A DNA stretch of 64,000 nucleotides. It comes from Chromobotia macracanthus (Eukaryota > Chordata > Actinopteri > Cypriniformes > Botiidae). Within the stretch, counting starts at the first letter, position 1. Each line of letters opens with the position of its first letter. Below are positions 27,261 to 40,658 of the stretch, piece by piece. Location of the stretch: NCBI GenBank assembly GCA_036877525.1, contig JAZGTH010000019.1, forward strand, positions 5,336,501-5,400,500. The letters run 5' to 3'. The notes under the pieces are model-generated. The model had not been told where the DNA came from and made no database searches. It was given only the letters and a program-made list of their open reading frames with translations. Both the position numbers and the translations under genes were made by a program.

Positions 27261-27360
27261 GGCCTCAAATAAACGTCTCGAAAACATGAGACGATGTACA
27301 TAAACACAAGTACATAAAATTATTTTATACATTAAAAACTAGAAAATTCTGAATAATTTT

Positions 27361-27444
27361 ATCATTTAAATTATTGTATAATGTAATAATTTACAACACA
27401 AAATCGATTAAAAATGTAACATGCAGCACGTGATTAATATGCAC
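27361..27444. repeat. Dispersed direct duplication, copy 2
   Basis: The partner of 25576-25660, 1.8 kb away. The CpG-free core around 'aaaatcgattaaaaatg' is identical. The flanks differ by small indels, suggesting an old repeat or paired regulatory element. Confidence 0.7.
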
Positions 27445-28675
27445 ACTATAAAAAGACGCACTCAAAATGTGTACAAATGTTTAAGTCAACACTTCAACAA
27501 CTGGCAGTCAATTAAAAAAAAAACATTTACATAACATTTCACGTTATGTAGCATGTAACTTATGTAGCCAACTTTTTCCACACACCACAAAAAATAAGCT
27601 TATATTTTCATGCTGTCAGCCTGTGACAAAAAAGCCTTTGTATGTTGTTTATGGTCTTCTGTCAGTGGGCAAGCAGTCTTTATGTGTGCACGTTGTACTG
27701 AAACAAAGTAATATTTTGCTAACACTCGAGACCGGGCCGTACGTTCCAGATAATACCGTGATTGTTATTCATCTACCTCATATTTACAGCTAAGCTTATT
27801 TTAGAACCGAATCAGAATAAGATTCAAAATTGGGAACCATTAAAAAACACTTGGATACGGCGATGTGTGCATTGACATTCAGCGTGAACTTTGCTGAATC
27901 AAACTGACTGCAGCCAAACTGAATGTTTTTCTCTCCTCTTGCATTTAGTCAGCTTTGGCAGAGCACTCTCTCTCGCCCTCTCTCTCTGAGCAGGAGTTAA
28001 TTAGAGAACAGTTGTGAGTTGCGTTCACACAGGCCAGCCCAACGGGCGTCTGCTAAATGACAGAGCTCCGTTTGCCCACTCTTTCAAAACCCAGCGGCGT
28101 GGCTTTAACCCCCCCAAACTTACACCAATTACGACAACTACTGCCCCACCCTCCATTGCCCTCTCTCGTCCTCTGTTTACGCTTTTGGCTGGACTGAGGT
28201 CACGTATTGTGCTTTGGATTGATGTGATAATGACACAGAGATCTAGATAAGCAGTTAAAGAGTTTTTTCCTCATTTTTTTAGCCAGCTTTGTTGTGGTTG
28301 AACATGGATTCAGTCCTGAATCTGTTAAACCGAATCTCTAATTTAGAACTATATCATTGTTATACATTTTTTTTCTGTAAATGTACTATGAACATTTACT
28401 TCAAGGAAATGATACGGCTAGAGGGAGGGAGAGAGAGAGCTGCTGTCTCTCCAGAAACATCAACCACCTCCTTCTGTCCTTTTCTCCCCTTCAAGACAGC
28501 CAGTACACCCATCTGGAGCCCCAAGGGTTTCTGGGATGGAGCGCATCCAGGAGTGGAGGTGGTGAGGGTGGAGAACTGGGCCTCCAAATTAGTGGTGATT
28601 GCAATCGTTAGCGTTGCTTGTTTGTTTGTGTTCGAATCCACTATGGTTAACAGAAGAAGAAGTGAAGTGTGGAGA

Positions 28676-28710
28676 ATGAGAGAGAGAGAGAGAGAGAGGG
28701 AGAGAGAAAG
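28676..28710. repeat. (GA)n microsatellite
   Basis: GA tract with a few interruptions ('gagagggagagagaaag'). It provides the RERERERER segment of the 152-codon frame at 28289-28747. Confidence 0.9.
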
Positions 28711-29214
28711 ACCAAGAGCAAAACAGAGAGATATATCTAGTGAGTGAGAGTTCTAGGATGGTGAAGAGACAGACGTTACTTACGCTAAATCACAACTTAC
28801 AGTACTGTTTAAATTATAGTTTTTATTTATATACTAGACAGATTATTATATACTATACAGCTATAATTTAATTTTAAATGAAATAATAATGAAATATATA
28901 GAACAATATAAATGTATATATATACAGTATACTACACATTATATATAGTAAATATGTATGATATATATAAGTAACTTAATATGTACAGTAGTATATGGGA
29001 GCATATAAAAGTATATATGCATTTTACTACAATTTAAAGTTTAAAATATATATTTTAGACACATCAACATGTGATGTAATTTATCCCATTAGACATCAAG
29101 AATGCCAAACATCAAGATACATCAGGAATCAAACATAATGCAGTTTTTGTACAATAAATAGAGTATATACATACTGTCAGGTTATTATTGTAATCATATA
29201 CAAAACAGAGTAAT

Positions 29215-29720
29215 GTTTTGGACGAAGTATCATCTACTGTGCTGTCTTATGCCTCAGATAATTTAGCATGGAGTTTTCTCCTCACATCCTTTAATCCACA
29301 GATGAACGTCTGGAGTTCGTTTCATCCAGTGAACTCCCTCTACAGTGAGAGAAACTCAATGAGTCATCGTGAGGGATTCCCTTCCCCTCTCGGCCAAATA
29401 TTTGCAGGAAGAATAGAGCGTTTTAGGCTGATTGGGGCCCTCAGCAAGGGGGTGTGCTAATGCGTCCATAACGCTGCGGCCTCCAGTTTGTGGCACGCTT
29501 CACACTGGCCAGAAAATCTTCAGGACGATTAGAAAAAGAATGAATAGTATTTTAGACCAATCATCTGTGAGGTATTTCAGCCAATCAGAACCACATGTTC
29601 GACCCTTTAATACGGGCCTGCTCCTAAAATATCACACCGCTTTTCCAGTAAGGCTTGCTCATTTTCAGCATTTTCAGAGTCCGAGCAATCAATTAATGTT
29701 CAGTAGGAGTGGATAATTAC
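29215..29720. promoter_or_regulatory. Candidate conserved non-coding element
   Basis: A repeat-free block between very AT-rich flanks contains 'tttaggctgattggggccct', an inverted CCAAT box ('gccaatcagaacc') and Hox/POU-like TAAT cores. The 80- and 94-codon plus-strand frames lack homology and splice support. The regulatory reading is inferred from composition only. Confidence 0.25.
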
Positions 29721-29794
29721 AGCGTCAGGCCTCAGACGTTGCTTAAATATAGAATGTATATATAAAGACATAAACAGTAGAGGAAAGCAAGTCA

Positions 29795-29880
29795 GAAGTA
29801 ATTTAACAGACACTTTAATCCAATGTGACTTACAGTACACGCATTACAGGGACAATCTGGCCCTAAGCAGCTCATTGCAT
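29795..29880. mobile_element. SINE tail fragment
   Basis: A diverged copy of the 'ttagcagacactttaatcc / gacttacag' motif is followed by a short stretch resembling the same SINE body. No intact tRNA-like head is visible. Confidence 0.4.
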
Positions 29881-30094
29881 TTTGCTTGCATTTACTAGGA
29901 AACTATATGAATTATGATGTCAAGACTGAGTTACATCTATGACAAAAGTGGGCAAACCTGGAATGACGTGGAATTTTGTCATTCTCTTACAGAAATCCAA
30001 ACATTTTACATACTTTTCCAAGCATTACAAACATTTTACATACTTTTCTCATAACTTCAGCTGTATGACACTTTATTAGGGGCCCACCTAATGT

Positions 30095-30375
30095 AGATTC
30101 ATCATTACCAAAACTAAAAACATTAGTATGACTTACTATGAGTTTTCAGGCAAAAATAACAATTCTGTCATCATTTACTCACTCTCACATTGTTCTAAAT
30201 CCATTTAACTTTCTTGCATAATGGTAATCACTGACAACCTTAGTCCCCATTCACTTTAATTGTAATGAAAAGGGGAACATTTTTAAATACTTCTCCTCTT
30301 GTGTTCTACAGAATAAAAGTCACACAGGTTTGGAACGACATCAGTGTGTGAAAATGACGACAGAATCCCTTTGAA
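30095..30375. mobile_element. Repeat family D ('tctgtcatcatttactcac') copy
   Basis: It contains 'aattctgtcatcatttactc', 'ccccattcactttaattgta', 'tcttgtgttctacagaataa' and 'cacacaggtttggaacgac'. These phrases belong to one of the commonest fish interspersed repeats of DNA-transposon type. It is diverged and non-coding. Confidence 0.55.
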
Positions 30376-31395
30376 ACTTTATTTCTGTTACCTAAAAGTT
30401 CTCTGTCATCACTTGAGACTGTGTTAAACTCATGCACACACATGTGCCGGTATGTCTTTATATATTTCACTTATATATAAAGTGGTTGCCTAAGATGACA
30501 TGAGAAACTCTTAACTGGCTTTCACAACTCTAATTACTGTTTTTCTACATCTCTCTTGTCTACTGTTGCTGCTCTCTTTCTCTCTCACCACTGCAATTAT
30601 GAGAGCGAGCAAACAGACCCATGTGCCCCACGGGACACGCAGAGAGAACTTTGCAACGGGAAAAATTAGAGAGCAGAGAGACCAATGCTGTCATTAAAGA
30701 GAGATATCGACACAAATCATTTCAAGAGTGTTGTTTGTTGCCTTTTCCCAACTCCAAGATGTTTTGTTAACCGGCTTCTGCATTTTAAACACCCGACGAA
30801 TTTTGTTTGTCATTGTAACAATGAGTTACAGTGTATGAAATAAACAGATTTAACCTGAAGGTATGTACTAGTTATCGTCTTTGACTGTTTGTATTTAGGC
30901 TCATATGGCAATATAATTAAACAATGCCGACTGAGTTTTTAAAGAACACACCTGATAAATCTAGATTTAAAACCTTTTACGTCACGATTTAAAACCATTT
31001 ATTAAAACCATTATTTCTGACACACATAAATCAAATGTCATGAAATTTCATTTCTGTTTGCTTGTAAATTAACAAATGACCTGTTAAACATCAAATAATT
31101 CAGCAGGCGTTTAGGAGAAAACGTGAGGGCTGCTTACACATGCAAAACTGGCTGCCACGATGACAGGCTGCTCTGGGTGGTTGCCAAAACATTGCTATGT
31201 GGTTGCATAGGTAGTATTTTTTTTGCACATTATTATGTGGTTGCTTTCTGGCCCAGGTTAAAAGAGCCCACCCAAGATGATTTTGGTCCCTAAATAAGGC
31301 TCTAGACCCTCCTGCAATATAAGTGATTTTTTTGTCCATTTTATTGTCTACCAAGCAAAATCCATCCAAGTCAACTCAGAAAAGTAATGCATGCA

Positions 31396-31645
31396 CTGTA
31401 AAAAAGACGTTGCTGCCTTCAATTTTCATGTTTAATCAACTTGACTTTACAAGTCTGTTCAACTTAATAGTTTAAATCCTGACTGGTGTAACTTATAAAA
31501 ATAAGTAAGCAAATTTTCAACTATTTTTAATAAGTTACAGCAGCTCAAGACCAGTCAAGATTACAAAGAGTTAGTTGAAATGACTTGTGCAGCCACATTG
31601 ATTCAACTTAAAATTTTAAGGCAGCAAAGTTTTTTTTGGTGTGCC
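31396..31645. mobile_element. MITE family B, full copy with terminal inverted repeats
   Basis: The left end 'cactgtaaaaaagacgttgc' with 'tgccttcaatttt' mirrors the right end 'aattttaaggcagcaaagtt' and 'ttttttggtgtg'. The interior carries 'gactggtgtaacttat' and its inverse 'agttacagcagctcaagacc'. It is about 250 bp and non-coding. Confidence 0.6.
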
Positions 31646-31669
31646 TCTACTTAACACGCCACAATATTG

Positions 31670-31740
31670 TTTCTGACCTCAAATCAAACCTATGACCTCG
31701 GCCTTGCTAGCACTGTGCTCTACCGGCTGAGCTACAAGAA
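31670..31740 (-). mobile_element. tRNA-derived SINE head
   Basis: The minus strand reads TGTAGCTCAGCCGGTAGAGC (A box) and, 25 nt on, GGTCATAGGTTTGATTTG (B-box-like). It is not a real tRNA gene because no cloverleaf 3' half or acceptor stem follows. It abuts the 'GGCAGCAAAG' MITE on its left. Confidence 0.6.
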
Positions 31741-33944
31741 GAAAAGTTTGTCCAATGTTTGTTTGTGATATTTTTTAATATACATTAAATTTATTAACAA
31801 CAACAGTTTAATGAAAAAGTTTGTAGATTCAAAATAAAATCATCTCATAATGAGCTTTCCTAGTGAGTGGAAAAAGTCTAGTGAGTATTTATGTGTGTGG
31901 TTTAACAAAAATTCTGATTGGGATTTAATCTCTAACCACTTTTAATACACTTTACTGGAGTAAGAACGAACTCTATCCATCAACATAACTGAACACATCT
32001 GTTATGATGCTACACGAGTGTGATAAGAAGAGGAGGGCCACATCTGGACCTTAAGCTGGCTGGTGCTTGGCAGGATTCTGCAGAGGACAATGAAATTGAA
32101 CCTGTGGTTTCCTAAGAGTGGGGAGTCCCCCTGCTTTTCCAAGCCTGACTAAGAGCGTTCTCTGTGGCCTGAGGAGCAGGATCCAACTCCCATCTGCTGC
32201 AATACTGGATGTCTGGGTTCCGTTACATTACGAGCCCTTGTGTCTCTCTCCCTTTCTGATTCATGAGTACATCCAATGGAAACACGATCAAAACAATTTA
32301 TCACTTCAACACACATACCAGAAATGTCCCAGTTATGCTACTGTTATGTCTCGATCTGTGAGGTCTCAGCCAGAATGGGTGACTAACGTCTACTCACCTC
32401 CACACAGGAACCACACACACCCCTTACAAGCTCTTGTACTTCTGTCACATTTCCACACATGAAACATAAAAAAATCACTTCCACAATAACATTCCACTGA
32501 GGTCATCAGAGACAACACCACCAATTGGTCACTGGCCCTTCGTGAAACTATCCCAAGAATTCAAGACCAACACTTGAGACATTCTTTCCCGTTAGTCCTA
32601 CACAAAGTTTCCCACCTCACCTTCACAGGGCTGACATGATGTCATCATGTACTCTGAGAACTTGTGCGAGGGTTGTTTCACTGACATTATGGTTTCCAGA
32701 CCTGTGTTAAATAAAGATGTGTAGTGACTGCATGACTAGATTTAAATGAGAATACTAGCAATGAGATGAGCTGTGTAGATGTCACACGCTATCCTTCTGT
32801 TACTCACACAGACACAAAGTCCTCTTTACAAGTTAGGGTATTAGTCAAATAAGTGGTCAAACTGCTATAGTTACTTCAGGTGTGGTTATTAACCAACCTA
32901 GAATTAGTTATTGAAGAGAGATTTCTAAAAGTAACCTTTGATATTAAAAATGGGGTGGAAAAATTCTGCTGTAACAAATTTAGGAAGTACATTGTTTAAT
33001 ATTATATACTAGGCTAGGCGTATTACTGCATAACATTAATCGATGTTGGTTTTATTTAATTAGTAAGAGGTAATAAACTCTTAATCCTCAGATCAAATAA
33101 GCCCACATTCTTGTCTCTAAATATACCTCAGACCTCTCTCAATGTACGCCTATGTAATGTCTTATTTTATCATCTGTCAGGCAGCAGGTAACTGATCACC
33201 TACCACACATAAAAAAGAGCACACCTTCCCACAACAGGCCACAATATTATCCACAACAGACACCATTCATACCTCTGTACTAACTATGGTGACCGTGGTC
33301 AGATTTTGCAAGGGCTCACCTGTGCACGCACAATTTTTTTGCTCCTCACACATGCTCGCGTTTCCGAGTCAGCAGACGATGACGTCATCCCTGGAACGGG
33401 CTCCATTGTGATAAAATTGATTGTCTCAACGCCTTACTCTTAATCCATTGAATGAGCCACTCAGGGGAATTGAAAAGACACGTCTAAATCACAGTGATTC
33501 ATATGAGAGACTGACACATCTGTGGCCAACCCATAACAAACAAGAAGTGTAACAGGGAACCTCTGCCCAGCCCTGCCAAACAAGAGCTCACAATAAACAA
33601 AAGGACGTCCACTCCATTTGGACCAATCAATGAAATTCTGGCCTTATATAAAACAGTTCATTAAAATAAAATAAAATTAATATTATTAAATGTTAGACAT
33701 AAAATGTACAAAAATGGCAAAAATGTACATTTGACACCATTTTATTTCCAGTGTAAACAGCCACTATAAAAAGATCAGTCTAGTTTGTGGTGTGTCCGGT
33801 GTTAAACTGTTTTTGTGTTTTGACACCCACCCCGTATACTGAGCTCACTTGCCCTTGATTCTATTGTTAAATGCACCCAAATCAATTCAAACTGATTAAT
33901 TATACATTAACTCAATTAGATGCACATTTACATACAAAATAAAC

Positions 33945-34042
33945 ATTTATACAATTAGCAGACACTTTTATGCAAAGTACTACGAGAACTGAACCTACAT
34001 CCTTGGCATTTTTAGTGCCATCTTCTACCAACTGAGCTATAA
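33945..34042 (-). mobile_element. tRNA-derived SINE (minus orientation)
   Basis: The minus strand has TATAGCTCAGTTGGTAGAAG and GGATGTAGGTTCAGTTC as A and B boxes. The tail contains the reverse of 'attagcagacacttttatgc'. Head and tail together define a near-complete short SINE. Confidence 0.65.
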
Positions 34043-34950
34043 TAACCATAATAACCCTAATAATCATGCATAATATATAATTATAATAATATTTATAATA
34101 ATAAGACCCACAAGCGGGCACAGATGAAACACACAAACCGTACAGTCATACGGCTGCAGGCATTGCTGTGTGTCTATGTGACACTCTTTGGATACAGATT
34201 GTGTCAACAACAGACTCAATACTCTGACATCTGGTTATTTGTGCCCAACATTCCCGTAAGATGACACGTCTTGATTGTGGGCAGTTTCGGGACAAAACAG
34301 TAACACAGGAGACTGTTAAAATAACACCCGTCGTGCCGGCTGGGGGAGGATGATGTCATCGTTACACACCTATGAATACGACGGCAGATGTATTGAACAC
34401 ACGGCATCCCACACACTGCAAACAGATAATTCAGTGACCACCCATTTCTATTTGTGCTTGTCAGTGTGTGTGACTGTTTATGTGCAGCAGGCTTGTTTTT
34501 ATCCTCATCTTTTTTTGTCTCCTTTTCGTACACTAGACTAAACACACAATGCGTCTCGCTCCCAAAGGGATTGTTGCGGGGACTCTGAGCCTGTTTAAAT
34601 CCGAGAGACTCTCAAATGTTGCTGGGAAAACAAGAAACGGCAAAAATGAGAGGTTTTGAAATACATCTAACTGTTATTTTAGAGGCACTTTTCCAGCTGG
34701 AAAACTTTTACTAGCTTTGATTAGGAAGATAAGCTCTGGGTGTTTTTATGATCAAATAATAAAGGAAAAAATCGTGACTTTCTGCAACAGTTATATAAAT
34801 TGTGTGTGGTAATAAAATTATTTATGAACTCATACTATGAGTGCCGTTTCCTCAAATCAATTATCCATCATGTGAACGTCTGGTTTAAAACTTTTAACCA
34901 TTTATGTTCTTGAAACATTTTATTAATCTAAACCAGGTATTACGGAGACC

Positions 34951-35260
34951 CAAGATTCACCCATAAATGAAAATCTATTATTTACTCACCCTCATTTCAA
35001 ATCCAGAAAGCTCTGCAGAATGTTTACACCACTCTAATCCACAATTAAACCATGTCAAACTCCAAAATGAACAAAAAAGTCCATCCAGTTCACACACTAT
35101 TTTCTGCAACAATGTGATAACTTTGTGGAGAGAATCTTATTTGCTGAAACTCTTACCTTGAAAATCTTGCCTTACCGCTGTGTGTACTTTCATTGTACAG
35201 AAAACAGCAGTCCAGACGATCTGCTATAAGGAACTCTTGCTATATTCAAAGGAAGACAAG
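34951..35260. mobile_element. Repeat family D, diverged copy
   Basis: It begins 'agattcacccataaatgaaa' and 'tttactcaccctcatttcaa', then becomes highly diverged. The right boundary is a guess. Confidence 0.4.
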
Positions 35261-35908
35261 AAGTCTGTGAGATTTTAAAAGACAAACTTTAACTGCTTTG
35301 GATACAACATTCATCTAAAAAAATGTGCACAAATAAAACCAGTTGTAAAATGCTAAGAACTGAAAATATTTATAAACTTTATTTAACTTTCACAAAACCC
35401 TCCTGCAGACTTTACCTCCACTCCAACTGTATGGTTGTGAAATAGTTATTTATGACACACAAGATATATAGTTAACGCTCTATGCCTCAACTATACAGAA
35501 AGCAACATACATAAACACTGGTGTTTGAAATATATTACATTGTAGGTAATGTGTGCATGTATTCTCAACTGCCTAAGTCAGCATTCATTAGAGAAAAGAC
35601 TCAGAATAAGCACAGTGACATCACTGTATGTGGCTTGAGCCCAAGAAACATCTCAATGGTCGTGTTTGGCTTTCACTGAGGTTTTTGTGTACGAGAAACT
35701 TCACGTGCGTGTGCGTATGTGTGCACGAGACGCAAGTGCAAGGCGGAAAGAAAGAGAACCTGACGATAAATCAAATCCGTAAGCAAAACCAGTGCTGATG
35801 AAAAGATACATTTTTAAAATGTATTACCTTTGTTTGATTTACGCCATTCACACTGAGTATGTGCTGTTGTCTTTTCACTACTGCTGATATATACTTGTAC
35901 CTACTATG

Positions 35909-36173
35909 AAGAACCCTACACCAGTCTTCTTTAAAGGTTTTATGCAGCAATGCAACAGTATAAGCATTTTTGGTTCCCCAAAGAACCTTTCCACCAAAGG
36001 TTCTTAATTTCTTTCATAACTTTATAGTCTGTAAAACATTTTTATTTTTTTTAAAAGATACTTTTTCTACAAAAAAAATATCTTTTGTGCAACAAAAGTT
36101 CTACAGATTTTGAAGGTTTATGAAACCATACAATCCAACAGAGCATTTAAAGAACCTTTATTTTTAAGTGTAA
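35909..36173. mobile_element. MITE family A, copy 3
   Basis: Near-complete copy with 'ttaaaggttttatgcagcaa' at the left, 'tccccaaagaacctttccac' in the middle and 'aaagaacctttatttttaag' at the right end. Confidence 0.5.
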
Positions 36174-36267
36174 ATATCCCTGATAACTGTTCATATCACA
36201 ACACGGATTTAACTGCAGACAAGCTTAAGAACCCAAGAGCAGTTTATAGACATAAACATGAGTATAG

Positions 36268-36320
36268 ACTAGATGAGACTAGATAGATGAGACGAGACGA
36301 GACGAGACGAGACGAGACGG
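36268..36320. repeat. (GAGAC)n minisatellite-like tract
   Basis: Degenerate 'gatgagactagatagatgag' leads into at least five exact 'gagac' pentamers, a rarer unit length than the dinucleotides elsewhere in the window. Confidence 0.9.
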
Positions 36321-39300
36321 CTTTCACCAGCAGTAAGACACACAGACAAACAAGGCTAGACGAAAGACAATGGAAACATGGGGGCTATAAATATACACAC
36401 TAAGCAGGGGAAACAAGGAACACCTGGACACAGTTAGGGCAGTGAAACATGAAAGACTACAATGACCAAGACAAGGACTACAAAACCTGAATTCAAAATA
36501 AAAGCAGAGTAACAGAACAAAACAGACATGTTACAGTTCTGGAGGAGTTAATAAGATTCAGCAAGACAACATGCTTGATCTATTGTATATGTAATGGGAA
36601 ATTCAATAAGAACAAATGTAGGCAAGGACTTGTTTTGTCCATTTAAAATTGGGCATTACATACTAGAGTTGAGTTAGATGGATTAAGGGGAGGGGTTGAA
36701 AAATAAGGGATTGGTGATGTCATTCAAAATAGAAAATCGTTTCAGAAGCGGAGCAAGTTATTTTGATTGGAATAACATGCAACGTGTATAAAGGGCTTCA
36801 CCTTATATTTCACATAAAAAACGAAAACAATACCATAAAATGTGAGAGACACAGTCTGTTGGAGCTTCAACAATATGTCCTTCAAATGTTTAGAACACAA
36901 TTCACTACATGGAAAATGACAAGCATCCTAATGGCTGCCCAACATTACCAAAAAAAACCCACACTCCACAGCCTCAAAACAGACTCAAAACAGTTCGCCA
37001 TAAGGAGTCCTAATGTCACCCGCTGGAATGGAGGCTAAGAAGTGTTTTAATTGGACACAGGCCCGATCCAATCCCTTGCTTGGTTTATCCATCACAGGGC
37101 CTCACTGAGAACTCATGCCTCAGGGGAACGAGCTAGTTCATCTTGTGGAGCCCATCTCTATTGACCTCTGCCGTCGCTGTAAAACAAACAGCAATCTGTA
37201 AAAACCATCCTGACAAAATATTTACTGTAACTGACAAACAAGCGAACCAGAGGGGGACAGGATGTGCATTTAGGCTGGCCTAAGGGACGTCTGTATGCAG
37301 TTAATTACCATTAACCAGCCTTGACGAATCTGAAATAGTAGTTCTGCAGAAGTCTGAGGACTAAGATTGATTCCTAACAAGGATAAAGATGTTTGGTTTG
37401 ATGACTGGTTAGAAAGACAAAGAAATAAAGAAATGAAACAAGTGAACGCAGAGGTGTGGTGGAACCAAAAGACTGTCAGAGGGTGTCCAAATACAGCAGA
37501 AAGATAATGAGTTGTCAGCAATGTCTCATTTATCCATAACTAATGTCTCAAGTATCAACTTGATGTTTCTCAGATGTTTCTCCTAAAATTATTTGAAATA
37601 AACAAGATAAATGAGTTTTTTGTTTATTTAATTAAAGTGGATAGCATAACGTATATAATTTGGTATTTGAAGAATCTGATGAGAAATCTGACTTTTTTTC
37701 TACCTTTGGTATGGTGGCTAATCTGAGCACAGTCTAAGACACAGTGGAGATCTCTTTTTAAAATCTGCTGGAGATGTGTCTGATGTGTCTAGTCTTTTCT
37801 TATTCAGGAGATAAATCTGAAAAGCAGAAGACTTCTCCATTTGCTTTCCATCTAATCTTACTGCCACATAAGAAACAACTGAAATATTGAAGATCTCATT
37901 TGTCATTTTCTTTGTCACCTTCGCATGCATATGCAAATTGCTCACCAACCCCAAACCTGCTGACAAGGTTGAGGGCGAGGCATTTTCTTTACTATTCACC
38001 AGATTAATTCGACAAGTAGCTAGACCAGCAAAAACAGTAAATGATCGGGCACTGAAAACATGAGGCGGTGCGTCCAGCGATGGGGAGTGGAGAACGGCTG
38101 ACGGGCTGTGATGTGCTCTGAATGAGGTAATGGCGAGTGAGGTAGTGAGGCTTTATGACTCTGGCTCGTGCCTCCAGCTGCCACTATCAGAATCTAATGT
38201 GAATAAATGTGATTGCTGCCCGAGATGTCCAGCAGCCCGAACCGCTCCGCCACCGCTGGTTCCTCCAGGAGGGTTGTGTTTTTTTTGCATGCGTGTGTGT
38301 GTTTGGGGGTGGAGAGCATGCAGTTGATCAAATGACGACCAGTAAATCAAATCATTATGATGTTTCCCAAGAGAAAAACACAACAGGCTTTCATTCCATT
38401 TTTTTCAGTTTTTCAGGACGAAGACGTCACCCTCTCTCGACCGTCCCCTTGAGGAGACGATCATAATGAAGGCAGAGGAGACCGGATTGGGGGGTTAACA
38501 GTCTGTATGGATACAGTGACCTGAGGGTTTGTAATAAATGATTCGTGTTGGGCAGCAAGAGCAAAATTCTGCCTGACTTCACCCGTTCGTAACAAGTGCC
38601 AAAGTCACCCAATAATGATGACATCATAGAGGATGATGTAATCCAAGAATTCCAGACTTGCCCTTATGCACATTTTCGGAAAACACTTACACTTACGTCT
38701 GTAAAACGTAAAGTAAAACTAATGTAATTATTTCCCTAATCCCTCAAATAGCACTTGAATTCTGCCAAAAAAGTAGTAATTTTAATTTACTTGATACTAT
38801 TCAGGAAAACATAAGAATACATACACATTCAATTAAGAACTTTATAACTTAAAATGCTATGCTATTAACAGACAGTGTAGCAGATTTTTTTGTTTTGAAA
38901 TAATAGCATTAAACAAAAAAACTGCAACTGCTTCACTAGTGGTCTTAGACTTAAAGTTAATAACAATTTTCTTCACACGTTTTACTATTTTAACTGTATA
39001 AAATATTAACACAATATTCTTACATATCAAATTGTCTTGTTAAATTCAAATGTGCCTAAACAATGAAAACAAAGCTAATTTCAGGGTAAATGCGGGTGTG
39101 TTTTTCTGTGGGTGTATGGGAAGCCCTCACTCACCTCTGTCCTGAGAGTAACCTTCCCACTCACCCACCTCAGTAAGCGTGACCCTAATTCAAACCATGT
39201 GCCTGCCAATTGAAAACATGGACTCAAAATGGAGTATTTGCTTTTTCACTGACTAATGTCTCCCACGAGGCACCTTCAACCGGTCCAATTGTGTTAAAAA

Positions 39301-40027
39301 GAGGCACAGGGTGCAGCGGCGAGCGTGCATAAGTCTTCAGTTAAACACCTGCACATGATCCTAAGTGAATACAGCCCTGCAGACACATGGAGAAGTACTA
39401 CAAACAAGTTTTCAGAGTTTCAGAGTTCGGACATGAAGGCTTTATTTCAGAGGAGATCCCTGAAAGCTGGCTAAAGTTAGTGCAAGCTAAACTGTAAGAC
39501 AAATTATATTCAAACGTTTGCGCGTATAAGGAAGTGGGTTATTTAAACTATAATGCCAAAACTCTAAGAAAATAATCCAAAAAAAAAGGATCACTGTAAC
39601 CCGATTTGCTTTCTTTGCGCTGCTAAAGTAGTGAGAGGTGGAAAAATAAGCCATGGCTTTAAATGGAGAACTTTGAATAGCATATGTTGAACGTGTATTT
39701 GTGGGGTGACGTTCCAGGAGACCCTGTATTGATGAAACTATGGCACAACCATGTCTTTTCTCAGAAAAGCACAAATAAGATCTCTTTAAATTCTCAAATG
39801 TTTCTACTACAGCAATGAGATAAAAAAGAGAGCAAGTGCATACATCTGCTTAAAGGCCCGTTCACACAAAGGACAATAACAATAACTACTAAGATAACGT
39901 TTTAGAAATAGTTCTAAATTTAATAATATAATGGAGTCACGCCACAACTATACACAATGATACAGTGCCGATACAGAGAGTGATATCGTTGGGATCAATT
40001 TGGGGTCATAGAACAATTTTTTTTTCT

Positions 40028-40280
40028 ACACTGTAAAAAAACTTTGCTGCCTTAAATTTTAAGCTTAATCAATTTGGTAGCACAAGTCTTTTTAACTTAT
40101 TCTTTGTAATCTTGAGCGGTGTGGAGTTGAGGTAACTTATAAGAAATAGTTGAAAAATTTCTTAACCTATTTTTTGAGTTATACCAGTCAGGATTTAAAA
40201 TATTAAGTTGAAATTACTTGTATAGCCAAGTTATTCAAACATAAAAAATTGAAGGCAGCAAAGTGTTTTTACAGTGTAGC
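40028..40280. mobile_element. MITE family B, full copy 2
   Basis: It runs from 'ctacactgtaaaaaaacttt' and 'gctgccttaaattttaagc' to 'gaaggcagcaaagtgttttt' and 'acagtgta'. Both terminal inverted repeats are intact, making this the clearest copy. Confidence 0.6.
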
Positions 40281-40489
40281 TGATGAATGACAAAACATTG
40301 ACAGCCAATTAAAAACCATTCAAATTTTACAGAGCTCACACATTGTAAATTCTCCTAACAGAGTAATGATTTCTCCTAACTCCTCTCATGTTTAAAGGAT
40401 TTTCTGTACCCGTATTGGCTGTTTATTAGTGCTTATTAAGAACATAATAATGCTTTATTCCGCATGGCCATATTGCACCAATAATTTCA

Positions 40490-40658
40490 GCTTAATATTT
40501 TAAATCGTGACTGATGTAACTTCATAAGCTGAGCAATTTCCTAACTTTTTTCCCAGCAACACCAGTCAAGATTAAAAATAGTAAGTTGAAATGACTTGTC
40601 TAGCCAAGTTGATCGAACATAAAAATTTAAGGCAGCAAAGTTTTTTTATAGTGTATCT
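40490..40658. mobile_element. MITE family B, left-truncated copy 3
   Basis: It keeps 'atcgtgactgatgtaacttc', 'caccagtcaagattaaaaat' and the right terminus 'ttaaggcagcaaagtttttt', ending with 'atagtgta'. It lies 210 bp from copy 2, suggesting a local double insertion or duplication. Confidence 0.5.

Noticed and set aside
28289..28747. 152-codon plus-strand frame
   Set aside because: The C-terminal third is GA microsatellite. The rest has no homology.
31670..31740. tRNA gene
   Set aside because: A and B boxes are present, but there is no anticodon arm and no 3' acceptor stem. It is a SINE head, as are the similar sites at 9385, 33945 and 54610.
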